Of a DNA stretch of 33,189 bases, positions 1 through 6,262 are shown one piece after another (within the stretch, counting starts at the first letter, position 1; each line of letters starts with the position of its first letter). A program made the position numbers and the translations under genes. The notes beneath the pieces are model-generated. The model did not search any database. It was not told the DNA's origin and saw only the letters and a program-made list of their open reading frames with translations. Location of the stretch: NCBI GenBank assembly GCA_016718845.1, contig JADKCK010000077.1, forward strand, positions 1 to 33,189, written 5' to 3'. The DNA is from Sphingobacteriales bacterium (GTDB lineage Bacteria > Bacteroidota > Bacteroidia > Chitinophagales > UBA2359).

Positions 1-52
1 TGGTATCACAACGTTCAAAGCGTTGTATCCTAAACCATTGGACGACGACACA
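1..52 (-). tRNA. tRNA-Gln(UUG), cut by the window edge
   Basis: On the minus strand the 5' half of a tRNA is visible: a D arm closed by GTCC/GGAT, then an anticodon arm CAACG-CTTTGAA-CGTTG whose loop gives anticodon TTG (Gln). The T arm and 3' acceptor strand lie outside the window, so the acceptor pairing cannot be tested. It is the last visible member of a minus-strand tRNA array. Confidence 0.8.
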
Positions 53-151
53 TTGTTTTTGCAATAATTTTCTATCTAAAATAATATTAAAATTAGTTTT
101 GTTTTTGTACTATGGTATTTCACTAAGTTTTCGTTTGGTTGATAATCTTAT

Positions 152-187
152 CCACTTCACCACTTCACCACATCACCACTTCACCAC
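152..187. repeat. 8-bp tandem repeat (CCACTTCA)n
   Basis: Four and a half copies of CCACTTCA, the third reading CCACATCA, directly abut the CCA end of tRNA-Pro. It is a simple-sequence spacer inside the tRNA array; I see no coding potential in it. Confidence 0.85.
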
Positions 188-264
188 TGGTGCATAAAGT
201 AGGACTCGAACCTACACCTTTACGTTCCCAAAACGCAAGCTCTGCCATATTAAGCTATTTATAC
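188..264 (-). tRNA. tRNA-Pro(UGG), CCA encoded
   Basis: Acceptor GTATAAA pairs with TTTATGC (one G-U), followed by discriminator A and an encoded CCA. The anticodon arm TGCGT-TTTGGGA-ACGTA gives anticodon TGG. The T arm GTAGG-TTCGAGT-CCTAC is canonical. Confidence 0.92.
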
Positions 265-270
265 ATAAGG

Positions 271-344
271 TACTCGGTACGAGGTTCGAACTCGCAGTTT
301 CCACCTTGAAAGAGTGGCGGCTTCACCAATTTGCCTAACCGAGC
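271..344 (-). tRNA. tRNA-Glu(UUC)
   Basis: Acceptor GCTCGGT/ACCGAGT pairs fully with one G-U. The anticodon arm CCACT-CTTTCAA-GGTGG gives TTC (Glu). The T loop is TTCGAAC. The 3' end reads A-CCT, so CCA is not encoded, unlike Pro, Gly, Ile and His in the same array. Confidence 0.92.
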
Positions 345-351
345 CTTTTTA

Positions 352-425
352 TGGAGCGCCGCAACAGAATCGAACTGTTATCATCGGGTTGGAAGCCCGT
401 AATTTTACCTTTAAACTAGCCGCGC
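352..425 (-). tRNA. tRNA-Gly(UCC), acceptor mismatch
   Basis: The anticodon loop CTTCCAA gives TCC (Gly); the discriminator is T followed by encoded CCA, as usual for tRNA-Gly. Acceptor GCGCGGC against GCGGCGC leaves a G-G mismatch at the fifth pair, and the base of the anticodon stem has an A-A opposition. It may be functional but is weaker than a housekeeping tRNA. Confidence 0.88.
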
Positions 426-630
426 TAATATATCTAAAAACAATCGTAGGGGGCTACTAAGCTATGTGGGGGCGGTTTGCCCACCTTACAATTGTATGGT
501 TTGTTGTGCAATGTAGCACCAAGCTGTTTTCATATTAATAAGATGAATTGGGTGATAAAAAAATGCACGTTTGTTAAAATCCGATTGTCGGATATTGGGC
601 TGGTCGACTGGCGACTCAAAGCCCCTTTTA

Positions 631-708
631 TGGTGCACACAGATGGACTTGAACCACCGACCTTCCGCGTATCAGGCGGATGCTCTGAACCAACTGAGCT
701 AAATGTGC
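631..708 (-). tRNA. tRNA-Ile(GAU), CCA encoded
   Basis: Acceptor GCACATT pairs with TGTGTGC except the seventh position (T-T). The anticodon arm TCCGC-CTGATAC-GCGGA gives GAT. D loop and T loop (TTCAAGT) are conserved and CCA is encoded. Being inside a tRNA array and not between rRNA genes, it is not the usual rrn-spacer copy. Confidence 0.92.
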
Positions 709-831
709 GTTTTTAAATTGTAAATGATAAGTGGTAAATGGTAATTAAAGTTTATTATTTTTTTAAACAAAATGGTTATAAAAATATTTTTCTAAAAAAT
801 TTTATAATTAACAATTTACAATTAATAAAAG

Positions 832-905
832 TGCGCCCAGCGGGACTTGAACCCACAACCCCCGCATTAAAAGTGCGGTGCTACTACCAATTGAGCTACG
901 AGCGC
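832..905 (-). tRNA. tRNA-Lys(UUU)
   Basis: Acceptor GCGCTCG/TGGGCGC pairs with G-U wobbles. Anticodon arm CCGCA-CTTTTAA-TGCGG gives TTT (Lys). The T loop is TTCAAGT. CCA is not encoded (A-CTT follows). Confidence 0.93.
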
Positions 906-981
906 GATTAGAGGATAAAAGCTTGTCTATTTTTTAAAAAAAATATTGATATACTTTTATTTATCTAACAACAAGGCACAA

Positions 982-1024
982 AAAATCCGCAAGATGTATG
1001 GAAAGCCAACATCTTGCGGATTTT
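982..1024 (-). terminator. Rho-independent terminator
   Basis: A perfect 16-bp stem (982-997 / 1009-1024) with an 11-nt loop. On the minus strand it is followed by a T run. It lies 24 nt past the stop of the minus-strand ORF at 1049-1369 and splits the tRNA array into an upstream block (Met, His, Trp, ORF) and a downstream block (Lys to Gln). Confidence 0.88.
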
Positions 1025-1048
1025 ACCATTGCTGGTGCAAGATGTGTT

Positions 1049-1369
1049 TTATTGTGCGCATAGTTGTAGATAGTTTGACGGTAAACTAAACGATGTATCT
1101 ATGGGCTTGAGTTGCATGCCGCAATCATCGGTTTTGTCCCATCTGTTACTATATTCAATGCGCACGGGGTCGTTATTGCCCGAATTGCCAAAAGGAGAGG
1201 TTTGGTTAATAGTACGTTGGCTTGGCATAGCAACGTTCATAGTTTCGTTGGCACGACCTACGTTAGTGCGTACTTCGGGCATTAAAAAGTTGGCAGCGGC
1301 AGTAGGGCGGCTAGCAAGGCGGCGCAATTTACGACGCATAATACGGGTGTTTTTGATAAGCATTTTCAT
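1049..1369 (-). CDS. hypothetical small protein within the tRNA array
   Basis: A 106-residue ORF with a strongly basic N-terminus (MKMLIKNTRIMRRKLRRLAS), a polar middle rich in Asn, Thr and Ser, and no obvious signal peptide or membrane segment. I recognise no family. Support for it being real is its position: its stop is followed directly by a strong terminator on the same strand, and it is co-oriented with the flanking tRNA genes. A 99-codon ORF on the opposite strand overlaps it but has no matching terminator. No Shine-Dalgarno sequence is visible, which is normal in this phylum. A second in-frame ATG two codons later is possible. Confidence 0.5.
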   Translation of the reverse strand: MKMLIKNTRIMRRKLRRLASRPTAAANFLMPEVRTNVGRANETMNVAMPSQRTINQTSPFGNSGNNDPVRIEYSNRWDKTDDCGMQLKPIDTSFSLPSNYLQLCAQ

Positions 1370-1450
1370 GGCTTGTGTGTTTGTTTGTGTTAAAAATTAA
1401 AACTGATGTTTGATGAAAAAATAGGAGAAAAACAGCAAGCGTTTTTTTTA

Positions 1451-1575
1451 GGTGCTCTAACTATTTGAGCTACGGAGTCCTATCCGTTTTCACGGCTGTA
1501 CCCCTCCGACGGGACTTGGCACCCGCAACCGCCTCGTTTAGCATACGATGTAACGCTTTACCTAACTACCTATTG
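1451..1575 (-). pseudogene. degenerate tRNA-like sequences
   Basis: Read on the minus strand, this stretch has an anticodon-like arm (loop ATGCTAA, would be GCT/Ser), then a T-arm-like hairpin (GCGGG / CCCGT, 1509-1526, loop lacking the TTCRA consensus) and an acceptor-like CGGAG (1504-1508). After a spacer with a GAAA-tetraloop hairpin comes the 5' part of a tRNA: CTCCG (1473-1477), TA, and D arm GCTC...GAGC (1454-1470). The two halves are in inverted order and the acceptor strands CGGAG/CTCCG are complementary. The simplest reading is remnants of two decayed tandem tRNA genes; no complete cloverleaf can be drawn. Confidence 0.4.
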
Positions 1576-1647
1576 CACGAGCCCGGTGATTCGAACACCT
1601 GCCAAGGGTTTTGGAGACCCCCGTTCTACCGATTAAACTATGCTCGC
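1576..1647 (-). tRNA. tRNA-Trp(CCA)
   Basis: The anticodon arm GGGGT-CTCCAAA-ACCCT gives CCA (Trp), and the discriminator is G as usual for Trp. Acceptor GCGAGCA/GGCTCGT has a G-U first pair and an A-G mismatch at the seventh pair; the T stem also has one mismatch. CCA is not encoded. Confidence 0.87.
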
Positions 1648-1654
1648 TTGTTGT

Positions 1655-1730
1655 TGGGGTAACAGACGGGATTTGAACCCGTATCCTTCGCATTCACAGT
1701 GCGTTGCTCCGCCGTTGAGCTACTGAACCC
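1655..1730 (-). tRNA. tRNA-His(GUG), imperfect acceptor stem
   Basis: The anticodon loop CTGTGAA gives GTG (His). An extra 5' G faces a C discriminator, the identity signal of tRNA-His, and CCA is encoded. The acceptor stem is poor: in the standard register three central pairs are mismatched, although a one-base shift restores a GGGT/ACCC pairing with a bulge. D arm, anticodon arm and T arm (ACGGG-TTCAAAT-CCCGT) are good. Confidence 0.82.
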
Positions 1731-1740
1731 ATGTTTTAGA

Positions 1741-1814
1741 TGCAGATACGGGAGTCGAACCCGTAATCTCTTGGTTATGAGCCAAGCGTGGTTATCCTGT
1801 GCCACTCATCTGCA
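1741..1814 (-). tRNA. tRNA with CAU anticodon (Met, or Ile2)
   Basis: Acceptor TGCAGAT/ATCTGCA pairs perfectly. The anticodon arm CTTGG-CTCATAA-CCAAG gives CAT. The T arm ACGGG-TTCGACT-CCCGT is canonical. The base expected to be T8 is G. Elongator Met, initiator Met and lysidine-modified Ile2 share this anticodon; the first acceptor pair T-A and lack of a G-C-rich anticodon-stem base argue against initiator. It is the promoter-proximal member of the array. Confidence 0.8.
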
Positions 1815-1851
1815 ATATATTATTTTTTTAGTGTTTTTGCCAAAAACAAAA

Positions 1852-1895
1852 CACCCGCTTTGTTTGGCTTTTTAGGGCTGCAAACAAAGCGGGTG
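1852..1895 (-). terminator. Rho-independent terminator
   Basis: A perfect 15-bp stem (1852-1866 / 1881-1895) followed on the minus strand by TTTTGTTTTT. It ends the small ORF at 1929-2108 and separates it from the tRNA array. Confidence 0.9.
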
Positions 1896-1928
1896 CGGGG
1901 CTACCAAATCAGGTAGGTTATGGTAAAC

Positions 1929-2108
1929 CTATACCTGTGGGTATTGCCTTTGCATCAAGCTATGCTTGTAGCGGTCATGGTCGGATACTAATTTTTGTTC
2001 GCGGCACGGCACTAGCACGTAATCGGCTTGTTTAGACATATTTATGCCAAAACTGCCTGTGAACCAACTTGCAATGCGTTGAATTAGATTATGTATGTAT
2101 CTTGCCAT
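1929..2108 (-). CDS. hypothetical 59-residue protein
   Basis: ATG at 2108 opens a 59-codon ORF ending in TAG at 1929. The N-terminal half is amphipathic (ARYIHNLIQRIASWF), followed by a charged, Arg/Lys/Gln-rich C-terminal half containing VLVPCREQK. There is one cysteine and no clear membrane segment. I recognise no family. A strong terminator 34 nt past the stop on the same strand supports a real transcript. No Shine-Dalgarno sequence is visible. Confidence 0.55.
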   Translation of the reverse strand: MARYIHNLIQRIASWFTGSFGINMSKQADYVLVPCREQKLVSDHDRYKHSLMQRQYPQV

Positions 2109-2255
2109 GACTATTGTTTGAAAAAGATTAAAAATTGATTGTGCTAAATATTGCTTGCCGCGAAGTTGTCTTGCGTACAGCTTTGTGTTGTGTTAAAAAT
2201 GCAGGAGAAAACTTAAGTAAGTCTTTTTGTTCAGATTGATGATTTGCGAAGTATC

Positions 2256-2354
2256 TCACTTATTACTACCTGCAAGTATCTTTACGTGTATATACGTTTT
2301 TATTGTAACTTTGGTTGCCTTTAAAAGCTTTTTTTTCGCTTTTTGTTTAGACAT
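2256..2354 (-). CDS. possible 32-residue lysine-rich peptide
   Basis: A short ORF starting MSKQKAKKKLLK, highly basic in the first half and ending AGSNK. Its start codon lies 5 nt from a perfect 10-bp inverted repeat (2360-2381), which on this strand would sit in the 5' leader. Size and composition make it uncertain; the overlapping plus-strand ORF is not better supported. Confidence 0.25.
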   Translation of the reverse strand: MSKQKAKKKLLKATKVTIKTYIHVKILAGSNK

Positions 2355-2359
2355 AGTTT

Positions 2360-2381
2360 GTGCCATTAAGTTTAATGGCAC
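2360..2381. promoter_or_regulatory. perfect 10-bp palindrome
   Basis: GTGCCATTAA-GT-TTAATGGCAC is a near-contiguous palindrome with a 2-bp centre. The short centre fits a dimeric-regulator site better than an RNA terminator. It lies between the tandem repeat block and the small basic ORF. Confidence 0.4.
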
Positions 2382-2394
2382 GAGGTATTTTTTT

Positions 2395-2892
2395 AAAAAA
2401 CTTTTGCGGTTGCCTTTATAAACGTTTGTTGGCTTGCTTTAGTTCCCAGCAGTGCGTATTTTTGCTGTTTTTTTTGAAAAAACTTTTGCGGTTGCCTTTA
2501 TAAACGTTTGTTGGCTTGCTTTAGTTGCCCGACGGTGCGTTTTTTTGCTGTTTTTTTTGAAAAAACTTTTGCGGTTGCCTTTATAAACGTTTGTTTGGCT
2601 GCTTTAGTTCCCAGCAGTGCGTATTTTTGCTGTTTTTTTTAAAAAACTTTTGCAGTTGCGATAATAAACGTTTGTTGGCTTACTTTAGTTCCCCGACGGT
2701 GCGTTTTTTTGCTGTTTTTTTTAAAAAACTTTTGCAGTTGTGATAATAAACGTTAGTTGGCTTGCTTTAGTTCCCCGATGGTGCGTTTTTTTGCTGTTTT
2801 TTTTAAAAAACTTTTGCAGTTGCGATAATAAACGTTTGTTGGCTTACTTTAGTTCCCCGACGGTGCGTTTTTTTGCTGTTTTTTGAAAAATT
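2395..2892. repeat. 82-bp tandem repeat array, about 6 copies
   Basis: The phrase CTTTTGC(G/A)GTTG recurs at 2401, 2483, 2566, 2647, 2729 and 2811, giving units of 81-83 bp with no spacers. Each unit has a T-run/A-run junction, the motif AAACGTTTG (AAACGTTAG in unit 5), TGGCTTGCTTTAGTT and a GTGCG-T(n)-GCTG segment. Units 1-3 have GCCTTTATAAACG, units 4-6 have G(C/T)GATAATAAACG. The second half alternates between CAGCAGTGCGTA and CGA(C/T)GGTGCGTT types, so the array is a mosaic that grew by unequal exchange. A degraded partial copy follows at about 2890. No ORF runs through all copies. Confidence 0.9.
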
Positions 2893-2906
2893 TATGTTGT
2901 TATTGG

Positions 2907-2969
2907 GCAAAGCTATACAGTGCAACCATAAAACTACCCAATGCAGCCTAACAATTGCACTGTGTTTTG
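2907..2969 (-). terminator. inverted repeat downstream of the 74-residue ORF
   Basis: ACAGTGCAA (2917-2925) pairs with TTGCACTGT (2955-2963), with flanking GCAAA/TTTTGC extending the stem. It lies just past the stop at 3003 on the minus strand. The loop is long (29 nt) and no strong T run follows, so terminator function is uncertain. Confidence 0.4.
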
Positions 2970-3002
2970 CTTAGCTTTTGCTATTAGCAAACCGTTCTTA
3001 CC

Positions 3003-3227
3003 TTAATAGTGGCTGTAGTAATTATGCCCACAGTTGTGGCAAGTAGCATCGCCGCCCATATAGGATTGGCAATAGCAACCCGATATAGAGCAAGCACCAT
3101 ATCCGTTTTTGGGTAGTTCAACGGGTTTTAAAAACCTGAAGAAACGCGTTTTGGCTTCGTTTAAGTCTTCTTTGTTTTTGAAAGAAGGTGTCAAAACGCT
3201 GTCTTTTTGAATAAGTAATGTGCCCAT
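3003..3227 (-). CDS. small Cys/His-rich protein, probable metal binding
   Basis: A 74-residue protein. Residues 1-40 are polar and charged; the C-terminal third holds five Cys and two well-placed His: ACSISGCYCQ, then TCHNCGHNYYSHY at the end. The C-x-C ... C-x-x-C-G-H-x4-H spacing resembles a compact zinc-binding site, which is an inference from spacing only. There is no signal peptide. A consensus Bacteroidota promoter (3308-3340) lies about 80 nt upstream and an inverted repeat follows the stop, so I think the gene is real. A ribosomally made peptide precursor was considered, but no maturation enzyme or leader motif is nearby. Confidence 0.65.
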   Translation of the reverse strand: MGTLLIQKDSVLTPSFKNKEDLNEAKTRFFRFLKPVELPKNGYGACSISGCYCQSYMGGDATCHNCGHNYYSHY

Positions 3228-3307
3228 GTTTTTTGTTTTTAATAGTAATAAAAAAACAAATACTTGCGCAAAGCAATTGTGTTGGAATTATTTTGCGTAA
3301 CTCGGCA

Positions 3308-3340
3308 CAAATATACAGTATGTTTACCATATAGCGCAAA
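3308..3340 (-). promoter_or_regulatory. Bacteroidota-type promoter for the 74-residue ORF
   Basis: On the minus strand TTTG (3337-3340), a 21-nt spacer, then TATATTTG (3308-3315) fits the phylum's TTTG / TAnnTTTG consensus. Its leader would be about 75-80 nt. The rest of the 3228-3543 spacer is AT-rich, and I see no other defined site in it, including no clear promoter for the exonuclease gene on the plus strand. Confidence 0.65.
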
Positions 3341-3543
3341 TTTTTTGTTTGTTTTCAGATATTTTTATAGTAATCAATTAAGCAAATACTGTATAGCCGC
3401 CGCTTATGCTGTTTATCTTACAATAAAATTTTGTATTTTAATCTAAATTATTATTTGCAAGATACTAAAAAATGCCGTAAAAAGCGTACTTTTAAGGCTT
3501 AAATTGGACGATAGATTTTTAATTTACATTAAACTTAAATATT

Positions 3544-4113
3544 ATGTATTTATTTTTTGATACCGAAACAACTGGCTTACCTCGCAATTGGAAAGCCCCT
3601 GCAAGCGATACCAACAACTGGCCCCGCATGGTACAGTTGGCTTGGATGTATTACGACACCGAAGGCACTTTGTTGGCATCGGGCAACCATATTATACGCC
3701 CTGTGGGTTATGTAATACCTGCCGATGTAGCCCAAATACACGGCATTACGCACAGCCGCGCCCTACAAGAAGGCGAAGATTTACAAACCGTATTGAGCAA
3801 TTTTGAAAAGATGATTGCCGAAACAAACTATTTGGTAGCCCATAATATGAGTTTTGACGAAAAGATTTTGGGCGCCGAGTTTATTCGTAGTAACATGACC
3901 GATGCGGCAAGCAGCAAACGTAAAATTTGTACCATGCAAAGTACCACTAATTTTTGCGCCATTCCGGGTCCGTATGGCTATAAGTGGCCCAAGTTGTCCG
4001 AGTTGCACTACAAACTGTTCAGAGCCGATTTTGATGGGGCACACAACGCCGCCGTTGATGTAGAAGTAACCGCCAAATGTTTTTGGGAACTTAAACGACG
4101 AAAATTGGTGTAG
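3544..4113 (+). CDS. DEDDh 3'-5' exonuclease (DnaQ-like)
   Basis: A single exonuclease domain of 189 residues. Exo I is FDTETTG with the metal-binding Asp6 and Glu8; Exo II is AHNMSFD with Asn101 and Asp105; Exo III is GAHNAAVDV with His167 and Asp172. That is the full DEDDh set, so it should hydrolyse single-stranded DNA or RNA 3' ends with two metal ions. It lacks the polymerase- and theta-binding tail of DnaQ and is shorter than DNA polymerase III epsilon, so a stand-alone repair or processing exonuclease is more likely than the replicative proofreader. It is monocistronic; the next gene is about 200 bp away. Confidence 0.92.
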   Translation: MYLFFDTETTGLPRNWKAPASDTNNWPRMVQLAWMYYDTEGTLLASGNHIIRPVGYVIPADVAQIHGITHSRALQEGEDLQTVLSNFEKMIAETNYLVAHNMSFDEKILGAEFIRSNMTDAASSKRKICTMQSTTNFCAIPGPYGYKWPKLSELHYKLFRADFDGAHNAAVDVEVTAKCFWELKRRKLV

Positions 4114-4201
4114 GTTTTAGGGGGGTGTTTTGATACATCGGACAATTTTAAAAACAAAATGGGGCGAATTACCCTAAAAATACTCGCCTTTACGTAAGAA
4201 G

Positions 4202-4230
4202 GGACACGAATTTTATGGATTAGACACAGT
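4202..4230. repeat. dispersed repeat fragment (GGACACGAATTTTA type)
   Basis: This intergenic stretch closely matches the right arm of the inverted-repeat element at 21632-21953: GGACACGAATTTTA, then GGATTA, then ACAC. Only one arm is present. A weaker relative occurs near 24191-24210. Confidence 0.6.
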
Positions 4231-4318
4231 GAAATAAAGTAGAAGTGCTTTTTGCTCGAATTTTATTACCCTGCTTTAAAAACAAACACCCACTAATATC
4301 TATTAAAAACACCATCCG

Positions 4319-5479
4319 ATGAAAAAACTTTTTTTTTGTACCCTATTAATGGGTTTTGTTGCCTGCCAACCAAGCACAAACAACACCAATCAAGCCACAA
4401 CACCCCCTGTTGCCAAGTTGCGGCAAACACCTGCCGCCAACCCACAAGCACCCAATAGCACACCCACAAGCACCGCCGCAGCACCGCTCAACTACCAACA
4501 AATGGGCAACACCTACAAACACCTAAGCGGTACCATAGGTGGCAAACAAGTGCAAATAGATTTGTTGATAACCCCCAAAGGTATTATGGGCAGCTACTAC
4601 GATACCGACAAAAACTACTATCACCTTGAGGGCGACACCCTACAATGGATAGCCGCTGCTGCATCTGCCGCAGGCACAAACACCATAAAAGCACAAATAC
4701 AAAACGCCCGATTTATTAACCCCCAAACCTTAACAGGCAATTTTGTGCCTATTAACAAAGGCGTAAAGTTTTCGGCGGTTGCCTTTTCGCTTGCCGAAAG
4801 TTACGACAAATCGGTGCCTATACAACTTATGCAAACACAACAAACCATAGGCAATTGCGCCAGTAACACCGACCAAGCCTGTTGCTCCATTAACCTGCTT
4901 TACCCGCATATTGCCACCAACAACCCCAATATATTGGCAGCCAACCAACAAATAGAGCAAACCATTGCCGATTTTGCCAACACAGGAAGCACCACTATAA
5001 ACCAAGCAACTAAAGCCATCACCACAAAATACGCCGCTACCAAAAACAAAGGACGGTGGGAAATAAGTGTTTTGCCCTCGGTGTTGTACAATTATAATGG
5101 CTTATTGAGCCTAAAATTGGCACAAACCCGCATTACTCAAAACGATGCCCGACCCATATCGCCCATAAAATACCTAAATTTTGATACCCAAACAGGCAAA
5201 ACATTGTTGCTTGCCGACCTATTTAAACCCGCCTACGAGGCTACTTTGCGCAAACTAATACAGCAAAAAATATTGGCAGATGCTGGCGAAGAAATGCGGG
5301 CAGCATTAGGCAACAATATGCGTTTGCCCAAAAACTTTTATTTAACGCCACAAGGTTTAACCATTTTGTATAACCCCGGCGACATTTTACCCCCACAAGC
5401 AGGCGATTTTTCGGCAACCCTATCTTTTACCGAGCTTAAAACAATACTAAAAAATGCTAATTTAGGCAGTACCTTTTAA
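4319..5479 (+). CDS. lipoprotein with DUF3298-like C-terminal domain
   Basis: The protein starts with MKKLFFCTLLMGFVAC, a signal-peptidase II lipobox with Cys16. A Thr/Ala/Pro/Gln-rich linker (17-60) follows, then a beta-rich region with GTIGGKQVQIDL. From about residue 180 there is a domain resembling DUF3298 (the RsiV-type extracellular domain): a YNGLLSLKL strand, LNFDTQTGKTLLLADLFK, and a closing LTPQGLTILYNPGDI / FTELKTIL segment. In this family that domain sits outside the membrane; its ligand here is unknown. The gene stands alone and ends in a strong terminator 6 nt after the stop. Confidence 0.85.
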   Translation: MKKLFFCTLLMGFVACQPSTNNTNQATTPPVAKLRQTPAANPQAPNSTPTSTAAAPLNYQQMGNTYKHLSGTIGGKQVQIDLLITPKGIMGSYYDTDKNYYHLEGDTLQWIAAAASAAGTNTIKAQIQNARFINPQTLTGNFVPINKGVKFSAVAFSLAESYDKSVPIQLMQTQQTIGNCASNTDQACCSINLLYPHIATNNPNILAANQQIEQTIADFANTGSTTINQATKAITTKYAATKNKGRWEISVLPSVLYNYNGLLSLKLAQTRITQNDARPISPIKYLNFDTQTGKTLLLADLFKPAYEATLRKLIQQKILADAGEEMRAALGNNMRLPKNFYLTPQGLTILYNPGDILPPQAGDFSATLSFTELKTILKNANLGSTF

Positions 5480-5485
5480 ATACAC

Positions 5486-5520
5486 AAAAACGGGATAAAC
5501 CTTTGGTTTGTCCCGTTTTT
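5486..5520 (+). terminator. Rho-independent terminator
   Basis: A 16-bp stem (5486-5501 / 5505-5520, one T-G) with a 3-nt loop and a T5 tail, directly after the lipoprotein stop. The A-run on the left arm would let it also work for minus-strand transcripts from the toxin debris. Confidence 0.92.
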
Positions 5521-5557
5521 GTTGGTATTGTTTTGTTGTAATGTAGTATTTTATGAG

Positions 5558-5656
5558 TTGTTTTTTTGCAATACGACTGTGCCATGTCGTTATTGGGTAG
5601 GTTTTGTGGCTCTTTAATGTCGGGTACTACGGTGCGTAAGTTGCCTAGGTAGTTGG
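5558..5656 (-). pseudogene. RHS-core scar a
   Basis: In one minus-strand frame this reads YLGNLRTVVPDIKEP, the conserved RHS segment that precedes the C-terminal core, followed by an unrelated tail (QNLPNNDMAQ). There is no start and no toxin attached. 5608-5656 is about 90% identical to 6733-6781. It lies just 3' of the small membrane-protein gene, so it marks the junction where the next cassette once began. Confidence 0.7.
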
Positions 5657-5935
5657 TTAGTTCGCTTTTTTAGTTATTTTTCTATAAATATAAACAAATA
5701 TAAATACCATGATTTTTACAAAAATACTTGACCATACAAACATATTGTAAAAAAACAACAAAACATGAAGAGAACTTATTTTGAAAAAAAACACAATAAT
5801 AGCAAATAGTATCAATAAAGATATCTCGATAATCGATACAAATATAATTTTCACTTCCACAGACTCCTTTGATGTAAATATAACATACGGAAATAAAAAT
5901 AATATAAGCATGGGTGCGTAAAATAGTTCAATCAT
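5657..5935 (-). CDS. small three-helix membrane protein, immunity-like
   Basis: A 92-residue, very hydrophobic protein with three predicted membrane segments (about 6-22, 28-51, 57-84) and a basic end (YRKITKKAN). Its ATG overlaps the stop of the upstream toxin-tail ORF in an ATGA junction, which implies translational coupling. Small membrane proteins coupled 3' to a toxin gene are typical immunity proteins in RHS/polymorphic toxin loci; that role is inferred from position, as I recognise no immunity family. Confidence 0.6.
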   Translation of the reverse strand: MIELFYAPMLILFLFPYVIFTSKESVEVKIIFVSIIEISLLILFAIIVFFFKISSLHVLLFFYNMFVWSSIFVKIMVFIFVYIYRKITKKAN

Positions 5936-6220
5936 TGTTTTTTCTCTTTATTTGATTCAGATTGATTACCAGTATTTAAATTTTCGGTGACGACTTTTAT
6001 CATATCTCCTTCTTGAGGATTTTTGATAGACACTTCTTTAACTAAAGTTTTACTTACTGTTGTTCCATTTAAATATTTTTCAACATTATCGTAAAACCGT
6101 TTTCCATTGAGCTGTTTGCTCATACCTGCCAAATCCAACAAAATCGGTACCAACATTATTTGTAGTTTCATTGTGTATGGAAAAATTAATAACTCCTATT
6201 TGGGGCGTTAGGTGGTACAT
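5932..6220 (-). pseudogene. frameshifted toxin C-terminal tail (candidate)
   Basis: Two overlapping frames each look protein-like. One (6220 to 6086) contains NVGTDFVGFGRYEQTAQWKT and stops. The other, open from 6171, runs FYDNVEKYLNG, then VSIKNPQEGDMIKVVTE, and ends at 5932 overlapping the immunity-like gene. Joined at about 6090-6110 by one indel they would form a polypeptide of at least 90 residues. I cannot assign a toxin family. The missing 5' part, the frameshift and the coupling to a membrane gene fit an orphaned RHS toxin tip. Confidence 0.5.
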
Positions 6221-6262
6221 CTTTCAGGCATGAATATTACAATACACTAAAATAAAGCAAGT

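Noticed and set aside
597..624. GC-rich hairpin (GGGCT...AGCCC with inner GTCG/CGAC) followed by TTTT on the plus strand, possibly a tRNA remnant
   Set aside because: No plus-strand gene precedes it, and no D, anticodon and T arms can be assembled; it may be chance structure inside the tRNA array.
1101..1400. 99-codon plus-strand ORF opposite the small minus-strand ORF
   Set aside because: It has no terminator or promoter in its own direction, while the minus-strand ORF is followed by a strong terminator and matches the orientation of the array.
2227..2421. 64-codon hydrophobic plus-strand ORF
   Set aside because: It runs into the tandem repeat and across the palindrome; hydrophobicity follows from T-rich sequence.
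2395..2892. Possible CRISPR array
   Set aside because: The 82-bp units are contiguous with no unique spacers, and no cas gene is in the window.
3003..3227. Lanthipeptide- or other RiPP-type precursor
   Set aside because: There is no leader cleavage motif and no maturation or export gene nearby; Cys/His spacing fits metal binding better.
4293..5091. Minus-strand ORFs within the DUF3298-type lipoprotein gene
   Set aside because: They are antisense shadows of a well-supported lipoprotein gene.
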